From Pseudomonadota bacterium (GTDB lineage Bacteria > Pseudomonadota > Gammaproteobacteria > Ga0077536): 64,000 nt of DNA. The position numbers and the translations under genes were made by a program. Every line of letters starts with the position of its first letter. Position 1 is the stretch's first letter. The notes under the pieces are model-generated. The model ran no database searches. It was not told where the DNA came from and saw nothing but the letters and a program-made list of their open reading frames with translations. This document shows, one piece after another, positions 33,980 through 41,205 of this stretch. The stretch lies in the NCBI GenBank assembly GCA_016719885.1, contig JADJYF010000001.1:62001-126000 (forward strand), in the 5' to 3' direction.

Positions 33980-34735
33980 ATGCGCAGCACATCACTGTAT
34001 TCCAACAAGCACCAGTGGGTGGTGTTCGGGCGCGACCCGGCCAAGGTCGCGGACATCATCGACACCAACCAGTACCTCATCGTCGACGGCAAGCGCTCCT
34101 TGCTGCTCGACCCGGGCGGCATCGAGAATTTCTCGGCGATGCTGTCGGCGGTGGCGGGCTTTTGCGACATCGAACAGATCACCGATATCTTCGCTTCTCA
34201 CCAGGACCCGGACATCATTTCGTCGCTGGGCCTGTGGGACCGCGCCGTGCCGCATGCGCGCCTGCATGCGCCGTGGCTGTGGGAAGGCTTCCTCAAGCAC
34301 TTCGGCTGTCACAGCATCGAGTACGTGTCGATTCCCGATGAAGGCGGCACGCTGGCGCTCGAGACCGTGAACCTGGAGTTCATCCCGGCGCACTACCTGC
34401 ACTCATCGGGCAACTTCCACGTCTACGACAGCCGCGCGCGCATCCTTTTCAGTGGTGATGTGGGCGCCGCGCTGGAGCCGCCGGAGGCGCCGATGTTCGT
34501 CGACGACTTCGCGTCCCACGTCGGCAAGATGACCATGTTCCACCAGCGCTGGATGCCGTCCAACCGCGCCAAGAACGATTGGATAAAGCGCGTGCGTCGC
34601 CTCGACATCGACATCCTCGCGCCCCAGCACGGCCGCCTGTTCCGCGGCGACGACGTGACGCGCTTTCTCGACTGGTTCGAGGCCCTGGAAGTCGGTATCG
34701 CGGTCGGCGACGACAGGCTCGCCGAGGTCGCCTGA
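33980..34735 (+). CDS. MBL-fold diiron protein, ODP/flavodiiron-like (oxygen-binding type)
   Basis: 251 residues, a metallo-beta-lactamase fold without the C-terminal flavodoxin domain of flavodiiron proteins. Metal ligands are visible: H74-x-D76-x-D78 in ASHQDPD (in place of the usual H-x-E-x-D), H141 in YLHSSGNF, D160 in LFSGDVG and H217 in APQHGRLF. This ligand set and the short length match oxygen-binding diiron proteins (ODP) that in Treponema couple to a chemoreceptor to sense O2 or iron. The gene directly upstream encodes a receptor-like coiled coil, which repeats that partnership. It is probably cytoplasmic. An alternative is a simple hydrolase. Confidence 0.78.
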   Translation: MRSTSLYSNKHQWVVFGRDPAKVADIIDTNQYLIVDGKRSLLLDPGGIENFSAMLSAVAGFCDIEQITDIFASHQDPDIISSLGLWDRAVPHARLHAPWLWEGFLKHFGCHSIEYVSIPDEGGTLALETVNLEFIPAHYLHSSGNFHVYDSRARILFSGDVGAALEPPEAPMFVDDFASHVGKMTMFHQRWMPSNRAKNDWIKRVRRLDIDILAPQHGRLFRGDDVTRFLDWFEALEVGIAVGDDRLAEVA

Positions 34736-34750
34736 AAGCGGACCGCGCGC

Positions 34751-35890
34751 TCAGGCGCCGAGCGCGGCGCTCACACTGCGATGGAAGTGGATGAGCCCCG
34801 GCTCGTTGCGCCCGAACAGGATGCTGCTCTGCGCGCCGCTGTGAAAACCATGCTGGATGCCTTCCCCGATCGGGAAGTCCTCCTTCTCCACCACGTGCAC
34901 CACGAGATCCATGTTCTTGTCCCAATGGCGACGCGCGGCCTCGCTGTGCGCGGGCTCGGGGGTGTACAAGGACAACAGCGTGATCGATTCGTCGGCGCTG
35001 GCGCCGGGATGAATCTGCCACAGCTCGACATGGTCGAGCTGCCACACCAGGACGGTGTTCGGGAACAGCACGTAGATGCTGACGATGTGCGGCAGGAGAT
35101 TCCAGCTCGACGCCTGCTCGCCACGGATCTGCTCGATGCTCTTGCGTGGACTGACCAGGCGGAAGTGCGGCCCCCAATGATCGAAGGCGCCGAGATTGTC
35201 ATGGAAGATGGCGCAGATGGAGTCGCGGTGCAGAACGCAGAAGTGGTAGGACTCGAGGAAGGTGTCGAGCAACAGTTTCCAGTTCATGCGCCGCGTGAGC
35301 GTGCGGGTTTCATAATGGTGGAAGCCGGACAGCGCGAAGCTCGCGAGCTCGTCGTTCAGTGCGCCAAGGTGCGCATCGAGGTCCAGCGTGGCCTGCGCGC
35401 GCGGCATCACCCAGATCAGGCCATCACGTTCCTCGGTGGCGAGGGGCGTGAGTCCCAGTCCCGCGTGGGGCGCGCCATCGAAGGCGCTGTCGGCGGGGCG
35501 CACCTTGAGCTGTCCGTTCAGATCGTAAGACCACGCGTGGTAGGGACACACCAGCGCACGCGTCTTGCCGCAGCCGTCGGCCACGCGCGCGCCACGATGG
35601 CGACACACGTTGAGGAAGGCCTGCACCCGTCCCTGCTCATTGCGCGTCAGCAGCAGCGGCAAGCCGCTGACGTCGTGGGTTTGAAAGCTGCCCGGCCGGG
35701 GCAGGAGACCGCTCATGCCGACGCACATCGGTAGCGCGCGAAACAACTTCGCCTGTTCGAGAGACGCGGTGGCTGCGCTGGTGTAGTCGTCGACCGCTTG
35801 CAGGTAGAGCTCGGGCGCCATCGCGGTACTGCGCGTGTCGATGTAGTCGAGCAGTTGGCGACCCAATGAAATCTGTGCGGCTTGCAGCAT
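34751..35890 (-). CDS. Rieske non-heme iron oxygenase, alpha subunit
   Basis: 379 residues from MLQAAQISLGRQLLDYI; a longer reading to 35971 runs into a terminator. The Rieske cluster ligands are C96-R-H98 and C115-P-Y-H118. The catalytic domain has the mononuclear iron ligands H216 and H221 in ESYHFCVLHRDS, with an acidic residue further on. It resembles choline/carnitine/phenylpropionate-type or aromatic ring-hydroxylating alpha subunits that need separate ferredoxin and reductase, not encoded here. It is convergent with the diiron-protein gene. Likely activity: O2-dependent hydroxylation or demethylation of an organic substrate. Confidence 0.9.
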   Translation of the reverse strand: MLQAAQISLGRQLLDYIDTRSTAMAPELYLQAVDDYTSAATASLEQAKLFRALPMCVGMSGLLPRPGSFQTHDVSGLPLLLTRNEQGRVQAFLNVCRHRGARVADGCGKTRALVCPYHAWSYDLNGQLKVRPADSAFDGAPHAGLGLTPLATEERDGLIWVMPRAQATLDLDAHLGALNDELASFALSGFHHYETRTLTRRMNWKLLLDTFLESYHFCVLHRDSICAIFHDNLGAFDHWGPHFRLVSPRKSIEQIRGEQASSWNLLPHIVSIYVLFPNTVLVWQLDHVELWQIHPGASADESITLLSLYTPEPAHSEAARRHWDKNMDLVVHVVEKEDFPIGEGIQHGFHSGAQSSILFGRNEPGLIHFHRSVSAALGA

Positions 35891-35969
35891 CCTCGGCACT
35901 CGGGTGTAGCGTCGCGCGAGTATAGCCAGGAGCTGCGCAAGCCGGCGCGCGGGCGGGCGGAACGCGGAC

Positions 35970-35999
35970 AAAAAAAAGCCCGGCGCGAAGCCGGGCTTT
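35970..35999 (-). terminator. Intrinsic terminator of the orphan minus-strand RNA
   Basis: A 10-bp stem (35975-35984 with 35990-35999, GCCCGGC/GCCGGGC core, GCGAA loop) is followed on the minus strand by eight T (35970-35977). It lies 80 bases upstream of the Rieske gene on the same strand, so it terminates something starting to the right of it. Confidence 0.9.
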
Positions 36000-36134
36000 C
36001 ATACCGACGGGTGTTGCGTTGGGACCGTCGTGGCGGATCTCTCGCCGGACTTTGCGGTCCGGGTCAATGCTGCCTGGGTACAGATTAGATCACTTGGGCC
36101 TTGAATGCTCCCCCGAAAATGGGGGGCTAAGGCC
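35970..36134 (-). ncRNA. Candidate structured small RNA, about 165 nt, unknown family
   Basis: On the minus strand an AT-rich promoter (36139-36166) precedes a block with four hairpins. First, GGCCTT/AAGGCC closing CCCCC/GGGGG (36097-36134). Second, CCGGAC/GTCCGG (36045-36062). Third, CGACGG/CCGTCG (36005-36030). Fourth, the intrinsic terminator (35970-35999). No open frame with a ribosome site exists on this strand here, and the flanking genes are a minus-strand gene downstream and a plus-strand gene upstream, so a terminator here has no protein gene to serve. The predicted start point coincides with the first base of hairpin 1. I do not recognise it as 6S, SRP, RNase P or tmRNA. Calling it an RNA gene is inference. 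Confidence 0.6.
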
Positions 36135-36138
36135 TTGT

Positions 36139-36166
36139 ATTGTTTATGATAATTTGAGAATTACAA
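36139..36166 (-). promoter_or_regulatory. Candidate promoter of the small RNA
   Basis: On the minus strand TTGTAA (36161-36166) and AACAAT (36139-36144) with a 16-base spacer, four of six matches each, lie in a distinctly AT-rich island unusual for this DNA. It places the start near 36132-36134. The rest of the gap to 36424 (about 260 bases) is AT-rich near 36200-36260 and probably holds the promoter of the SoxYZ-like gene; no gene is seen in it. Confidence 0.45.
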
Positions 36167-36424
36167 ACTAAGAGTCTGATCTGACAGGCTTAAGTCAGTG
36201 CAAACTCGAGAAAGCATCAATTGATATTTTTCGTGCCCGGCATATATGACGGCGAAATATCACGGCACTCCTGAGCGCCGCCGCCGGATGCCGCACATGT
36301 TCCCCGGCGCCTCGCAGCATAGCCCGGCTTGCCGCGCCGCCAAAGCAATCTCGAATCGGCCCGACGCGCCGCCGCGGTGCGAGCTCTATGTACAATGCCC
36401 GCAGGTCTCGGGGGGAGTTCGAGC

Positions 36425-37258
36425 ATGTACGCAAGGTTATGGCGAGGGCTGTGCACTGGCTTGGTGATGTCGATTGCCTGGGCATGGTGCGCCGCGGCGG
36501 AGGAATCCGAAGTGGACGTATGGGCGACGCTGTTGCGGCCCCAGTACTTCGGTGAGCGCGACATCGTCGAAGGCAAGGAGCTCGTCGAATTGCGCCTGCC
36601 GGCCCGCGCCGAGGACGCCGGGGTGGTGCCGATCAGCGTCAACGCCAAGATCCCGCAGAGCGCCGAGCGTTACATCCGCACCCTCTACGTCTTCATCGAC
36701 CGCAATCCCCGCCCCCTGGCCGGCAAGTTCGAACTGACCCCGGCGATGGGCAAGGCCGACCTCGCCATGCGCCTGCGCATCAACCAGTTCACCAATGTGC
36801 GGGTGGTGGCGGAAACCAACGACGGCCACCTTTACATGGACAAGGGCTATACCCGCGCCAGCGGCGGCTGCTCGGCGCCACCGCCGTTCCTGGCGCTCAA
36901 GGAAGCGCGCGAGCACATCGGCGAAATGAAGTTCCACGCCCAGAGCAGCACCCAGGACAGCGACGTGGCACTGGGCCAGTTGCTCATCAGTCATCCGAAC
37001 ATCACCGGTATGCAGCTCGACCAGCGTACCCGTGCCTACCTGCCGGCCGAGTACGTGACCAAGGTCGCGCTCAAGTTCAATGGCGAGCACATCCTTAGCG
37101 CCGAGACCGACATCTCGATCAGCGAAGACCCGAGCTTTCGCTTCTTCTTCAAGCCCAAGAGCGGCGGCACCATGACCGCCGAAATGACCGACTCCACGGG
37201 GCGCCAGTTCAGTCACAGCTTCGAGGTCGCGGGCGCCGCGGGTACGGTCACCCGCTGA
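36425..37258 (+). CDS. SoxYZ-like sulfur carrier, fused SoxY and SoxZ domains
   Basis: 277 residues from MYARLWRGL, after GGGGGAG. A signal peptide (about 1-25, ending CAAA) exports it to the periplasm. The SoxY part (about 30-150) ends with the carrier cysteine C149 in ASGGCSAPPP, corresponding to the GGCGG arm of SoxY. The SoxZ-like beta domain fills about 155-277. This matches the quinoprotein-dehydrogenase-associated SoxYZ-like family. True Sox (soxXABCD) and PQQ/quinoprotein genes are absent nearby. Its role may be carrying a sulfur group or acting in quinoprotein-linked catabolism. The next gene starts 15 bases later. Confidence 0.87.
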   Translation: MYARLWRGLCTGLVMSIAWAWCAAAEESEVDVWATLLRPQYFGERDIVEGKELVELRLPARAEDAGVVPISVNAKIPQSAERYIRTLYVFIDRNPRPLAGKFELTPAMGKADLAMRLRINQFTNVRVVAETNDGHLYMDKGYTRASGGCSAPPPFLALKEAREHIGEMKFHAQSSTQDSDVALGQLLISHPNITGMQLDQRTRAYLPAEYVTKVALKFNGEHILSAETDISISEDPSFRFFFKPKSGGTMTAEMTDSTGRQFSHSFEVAGAAGTVTR

Positions 37259-37273
37259 GTCCCCGGTGGTCCG

Positions 37274-37885
37274 ATGTCGCGCGTCGCCGTGTCGCGAAAC
37301 CCGCCGAAGTCACCGACACGCGTGCGCTGGTGGCGCCACCCGGCGCTCTACGCCGCGCTGATGCTGTTCGCCGCCGACGCCTTGCTGCTGGAGCAAGGCC
37401 TGCTGGCGGCGCTGCTGCTGATGACCGTGTTTGGCTGGTTGGTGCCCAAGGCGCTGTTGTTGAGCAAGGTACGGCGCGATGCGTGGCCGACGCTGCGCCT
37501 CGCGCTGCTGTTCGGCGCGACGGCGGTCGCGATCATGGCGACCATCAACCTCAACAATCACCTGGCGCGACAGCGCGCCGCGCGTCTCATCGAGGCCATC
37601 GATCTCTACCACGCCAGCCAGGGGCGCTATCCGCTGGCGCTGGACGCGCTGGTGCCGCGTTACATCGCCGCCGTGCCGCGTGCCAAATACACACTGGCCT
37701 TCAACCAGTTCATCTACCGCCAGCAGGCGCCCCGTGCGCGCCTCGGCTATGTCGAAGTGCCGCCCCTGGCGCGCCCCTGTTTCGATTTTGAACAGCGGCG
37801 CTGGCTGGGAGCGGAGCGCGCGGGCGCCGCCCAACCAAGCTGCGACCGGGCTTTTATGGTCGCCGAACAGGAGCCGATGCGATGA
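37274..37885 (+). CDS. Hypothetical membrane protein with pseudopilin-like C-terminal segment
   Basis: 203 residues. About three hydrophobic stretches (25-45, 46-66, 75-95) in the first half are followed by a soluble tail. The tail segment EAIDLYHASQGRYPLALDALVPRYI resembles the Y-x-x-x-x-G-x-Y-P-x-x-L-x-x-L of type II pseudopilin globular domains, but no N-terminal prepilin cleavage motif is visible. I cannot assign a function. It is coupled on both sides: 15 bases after the SoxYZ-like gene, and its stop overlaps the crotonase start (ATGA). The three genes therefore form one operon. Confidence 0.65.
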   Translation: MSRVAVSRNPPKSPTRVRWWRHPALYAALMLFAADALLLEQGLLAALLLMTVFGWLVPKALLLSKVRRDAWPTLRLALLFGATAVAIMATINLNNHLARQRAARLIEAIDLYHASQGRYPLALDALVPRYIAAVPRAKYTLAFNQFIYRQQAPRARLGYVEVPPLARPCFDFEQRRWLGAERAGAAQPSCDRAFMVAEQEPMR

Positions 37886-38682
37886 GCGTGAGAGTGGAAA
37901 AGAACGGTGCCGTGACCACCGTCATCCATAGCCGTGCCGAGGCGCGCAATGCCATGGACCCGGCCAGCGCCGAAGCGCTGACCGCCGCCTTCCTGGCCTT
38001 CGACGCTGACGACGAGGCCAGCGTCGCGGTGTTCTGGGGCGAAGGCGGTGCGTTCTGCGCCGGGTGGGACCTGAAGGAGGCGAGCAGCCTGGTGGGCCGC
38101 GACGACCCGCTCGCCGAATTCGATTTCGGCGCTGACGGCGAGGCCATGCCACGTGGGCCGATGGGCCCGAGTCGCCTCGCGCTATCCAAGCCGGTGATCG
38201 CGGCGGTCGCCGGTCCAGCGGTGGCGGGCGGCTTCGAACTGGCCCTGTGGTGCGACCTGCGCGTGATGGAAGAGAGCGCCTATTTCGGCGTCTATTGCCG
38301 GCGTTGGGGTGTGCCCCTCATCGATGGCGGCACGGTGCGACTGCCGCGCCTGGTCGGCGAAGGGCGCGCGCTCGACATCATCCTGACGGGGCGCAAGGTC
38401 ACGGCCGAGGAAGCCTTGCGCATCGGCGCCTGTGAGCGCGTGGTGCCCGATGGCAGTGCGCGGCTGGCGGCCGAAGCCCTGGCCGCCGACATCGCACGCT
38501 TTCCGCAGGCTTGCGTGCGTGCCGATCGCCGCTCGGTGTACCTGCAGCAGGGCTTGTCGGAAGCCGACGCGCTGCGCGCCGAATGGTGGAACAGCAAGGC
38601 GGTGCTGAAGGCCGAAGGCATCGCCGGCGCCACGCGCTTCAGCGGCGGGCGTGGCCGGCACGGCAAGTTCGATGATCTTTAG
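37882..38682 (+). CDS. Crotonase / enoyl-CoA hydratase family protein
   Basis: 266 residues. Oxyanion segments are FCAGWDLKEAS (about 58) and AGPAVAGGFELALWCDLRVM (about 112-131), then GVYCRRWGVPLIDGGTVRLPRLVGEGRALDIILTG. The W-G-V-P-L-x-D-G-G-T-x-R-L-P pattern is the hallmark of the EchA/crotonase branch common in actinobacteria and proteobacteria. The acidic residue D in PLIDGG replaces the usual glutamate. ATGA overlap with the upstream membrane-protein gene. A REP-like repeat begins 7 bases past its stop. Confidence 0.88.
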   Translation: MSVRVEKNGAVTTVIHSRAEARNAMDPASAEALTAAFLAFDADDEASVAVFWGEGGAFCAGWDLKEASSLVGRDDPLAEFDFGADGEAMPRGPMGPSRLALSKPVIAAVAGPAVAGGFELALWCDLRVMEESAYFGVYCRRWGVPLIDGGTVRLPRLVGEGRALDIILTGRKVTAEEALRIGACERVVPDGSARLAAEALAADIARFPQACVRADRRSVYLQQGLSEADALRAEWWNSKAVLKAEGIAGATRFSGGRGRHGKFDDL

Positions 38683-38688
38683 GAACGA

Positions 38689-38754
38689 ATGTCAGACTGA
38701 AGTCCGACCCACAATTTTTAAGCATTCTCCGTGGGTCGGACTTCAGTCTGACAT
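38689..38754. repeat. REP-like inverted repeat, family A, copy 2 (covariant)
   Basis: A perfect 24-bp inverted repeat (38689-38712 with 38731-38754), 18-base loop. Compared with copies 1 and 3 the arm reads AGTCCGAC instead of AGTCTGAC, and the opposite arm carries the complementary GTCGGAC, so the pairing is preserved. It lies between convergent genes (crotonase and PPOX). Confidence 0.9.
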
Positions 38755-38778
38755 CTTGCATTTCCGGCGCGACAATCC

Positions 38779-39426
38779 TCAATACAAGCCGGTGCGGTAA
38801 TTCTCTTCGATCAACTCGTCGACCTGGGTCACCACTTCGGCGGTGGGCGGCGCGTCGGGCGCGGCGGTCTGTTCCAGGATCATCTTGCCGAGCGAGGGCA
38901 GAGCCTTGCGATCCTGCCTGCTTGACTCGTGCCACAGCTTGGAGCGCTTGACCGCCTTCGCGCAGTGCAGGTAGGCCTCGTCGACCGCCACACGGATACC
39001 GACGCGCGGGGTTTTGCCGTTGACCGTGGCCTGCGACAACAGCGCGTCGTCGATCACGATGTGGGCGCGGCCGTTGACGCGCAGCAGGTCCTCGAATCCC
39101 GGCACCATGAACAGCAGGCCCACGTTGGGGTTCTCGATGATGTTGCGCATGGTGTCGAGGCGGTTGTTGCCGGGCCGGTCGGGGATGAACAAGGTGTTGT
39201 CGTCCAGCACCTGCACGAAGCCCGGCGCATCGCCGCGCGGCGAGACGTCGGCACGGCCGTCGGCCGAGGCGGTGCCGATGGACACGAAGGGCGAAAGCGC
39301 GATGAAGGCGCGGCAATGGCGGTCGAGATGGGGGATGGCCTTGCGCACCGCGAGTTCGATCGGCGTGCCGATGAAGGCCTGCAATTGTTCGGTGGAGGTG
39401 AAGACCTTGGGGGCTGGACCGGACAT
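38779..39426 (-). CDS. PPOX-type FMN-dependent flavoprotein (MSMEG_1061-like)
   Basis: 215 residues from MSGPAPKVFTSTEQL, preceded by GAGGAG. Split-barrel flavoprotein with FVSIGTASADGRADVSPRGDAPGFVQVLDDNTLFIPDRPGNNRLDTMRNIIENPNVGLLFMVPG (about 63-128), which is the defining core of the MSMEG_1061 family (R-x-D-x-S-P-R-G-D and I-P-D-R-x-G-N-x-R). A C-terminal section has the AYLHCAKAVKRSKLW motif. Substrate unknown; related proteins bind FMN or F420 and reduce small molecules. It is a different subfamily from the PPOX at 32591. Confidence 0.88.
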   Translation of the reverse strand: MSGPAPKVFTSTEQLQAFIGTPIELAVRKAIPHLDRHCRAFIALSPFVSIGTASADGRADVSPRGDAPGFVQVLDDNTLFIPDRPGNNRLDTMRNIIENPNVGLLFMVPGFEDLLRVNGRAHIVIDDALLSQATVNGKTPRVGIRVAVDEAYLHCAKAVKRSKLWHESSRQDRKALPSLGKMILEQTAAPDAPPTAEVVTQVDELIEENYRTGLY

Positions 39427-39631
39427 GCACTGACTCCTCGGGACATACGCTGACAGGCGACGAATATAACGCAGCGACATGCGTGGCAGGGAGCCACGCC
39501 GGGATTGTTTGTCCGACCCCTATTGCAGCGCACACTGGAAACCGACCATATTACTCGGTACGACGGCGAGCGGCCGCGCGGGCTCGGCCCCGCATGCGGC
39601 ATCGCCCTTGCCCAACCAGAGGAGAGTGCAG

Positions 39632-41197
39632 ATGAAAATCGCCGTGCCACGCGAAGTGCACGCCGGCGAACGCCGGGTCGCGACCACACCCGAGGTCGTC
39701 AAACAACTGACGAAGCTCGGCTTCGAAGTGAGCGTCGAAGCCGGCGCCGGTTCCGCCGCGAGTTATGCCGACGAAGCCTATGCCGAAGCAGGCGCGACGC
39801 TGGTCGCCGACACGCGCAGCCTGTGGAGCGAAGCCGACATCATCTTCAAGGTCCGCGCACCGCAGGCGCATCCCACCCTCGGTTGCCACGAAGCGGAGCT
39901 GTTGCGCGCCGGGCAGACGCTGATCTCCTTCATCTGGCCGGGCCAGAACCCCGAACTCATGGAAAAGCTGGCCGCCACCGGCGCCAACGTGCTGGCCATG
40001 GACAGCGTGCCGCGCATCTCGCGCGCGCAGAAGATGGACGCCCTGAGTTCGATGGCCAACATCGCCGGCTATCGCGCCATCGTCGAAGCGGCCGGCGTGT
40101 TTGGCCGCTTCTTCACCGGCCAGATCACCGCCGCCGGCAAGGTACCGCCGGCCAAGGTGCTGATCATCGGCGCCGGCGTTGCCGGCCTCGCCGCCATCGG
40201 CGCGGCCAAGAGCATGGGCGCCATCGTCCGCGCCTTCGACCCCCGCCCCGAGGTCAAGGAGCAGGTCGAGAGCATGGACGCCGAGTTCCTGATGCTCGAC
40301 TTCAAGGAAGAGGGCAGCGGCACCGGCGGCTACGCCAAGACCATGAGCAAGGAGTTCATCGAGGCGGAAATGGCGCTGTTCGCCGAGCAGGCCAAGGAAG
40401 TCGACATCATCGTCACCACCGCCCTCATTCCCGGCAAGCCGGCGCCCAAGCTCATCACCGCCGAGATGGTTGCGAGCATGCGCAACGGCAGCGTCATCGT
40501 CGACCTCGCTTCCGAGCAGGGCGGCAACTGCGAATTGACCGTGCCGGGCGAGATCGCGGTGCGCCATGGCGTGTCGATCATCGGCTACGCCGATCTGCCG
40601 AGCCGTCTCGCCACCCAATCGAGCCAGCTCTACGCCACCAACCTGCGCCATCTTCTGACCGAATTGTCGCCGGCCAAGGACGGCAACATCGTCATCAACA
40701 TGGAAGACGAAGCGATCCGCGGCGCGACCGTCATCAAGGAAGGCGCCATCACCTGGCCGCCACCGCCGCCGACCCTGTCCGCCGCGCCCAAGAAGACCGA
40801 GAGCGCCGCGCCGCCGCCCAAGGCGCACGGCCATGGTCACGGCGCACCGGCCGCCAACCCGATGTCGACGCTGATCGTGCTGATTGTCGGTGCGCTCGCG
40901 ATGTGGGGCATCGGTAGCGTCGCGCCGGCCGCCTTCATGTCGCACTTCACGGTGTTCGTGCTGGCGGTGTTCGTCGGCTACCAGGTGATCTGGAACGTGA
41001 CGCCGGCCCTGCATACGCCGCTCATGAGCGTGACCAATGCCATCAGCGGCATCATCGTCATCGGCGCGCTGCTGCAGATCTCGACCGAGGGCTTCATGAT
41101 CACGCTGCTGTCGGCGGCCGCAATCCTGCTCGCGACCATCAATATCGCCGGCGGATTCCTGGTCACCCAGCGCATGTTGCGCATGTTCCAGAAGTAG
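39632..41197 (+). CDS. pntA: NAD(P) transhydrogenase subunit alpha
   Basis: 521 residues from MKIAVPREVHAGERRVA, with AGGAGAG upstream. Domain I (about 1-380) binds NAD(H), with the Rossmann motif GAGVAGLAAIGAA near 175. The C-terminal third contains four membrane helices of domain II. It is a single chain as in E. coli rather than the split PntAA/PntAB of many alphaproteobacteria. A His/Pro-rich linker (PPPKAHGHGHGAPAANP) joins the two parts. With PntB it couples hydride transfer from NADH to NADP+ with proton entry, supplying NADPH for the many oxygenases in this window. Confidence 0.96.
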   Translation: MKIAVPREVHAGERRVATTPEVVKQLTKLGFEVSVEAGAGSAASYADEAYAEAGATLVADTRSLWSEADIIFKVRAPQAHPTLGCHEAELLRAGQTLISFIWPGQNPELMEKLAATGANVLAMDSVPRISRAQKMDALSSMANIAGYRAIVEAAGVFGRFFTGQITAAGKVPPAKVLIIGAGVAGLAAIGAAKSMGAIVRAFDPRPEVKEQVESMDAEFLMLDFKEEGSGTGGYAKTMSKEFIEAEMALFAEQAKEVDIIVTTALIPGKPAPKLITAEMVASMRNGSVIVDLASEQGGNCELTVPGEIAVRHGVSIIGYADLPSRLATQSSQLYATNLRHLLTELSPAKDGNIVINMEDEAIRGATVIKEGAITWPPPPPTLSAAPKKTESAAPPPKAHGHGHGAPAANPMSTLIVLIVGALAMWGIGSVAPAAFMSHFTVFVLAVFVGYQVIWNVTPALHTPLMSVTNAISGIIVIGALLQISTEGFMITLLSAAAILLATINIAGGFLVTQRMLRMFQK

Positions 41198-41205
41198 AGG
41201 CAGCC

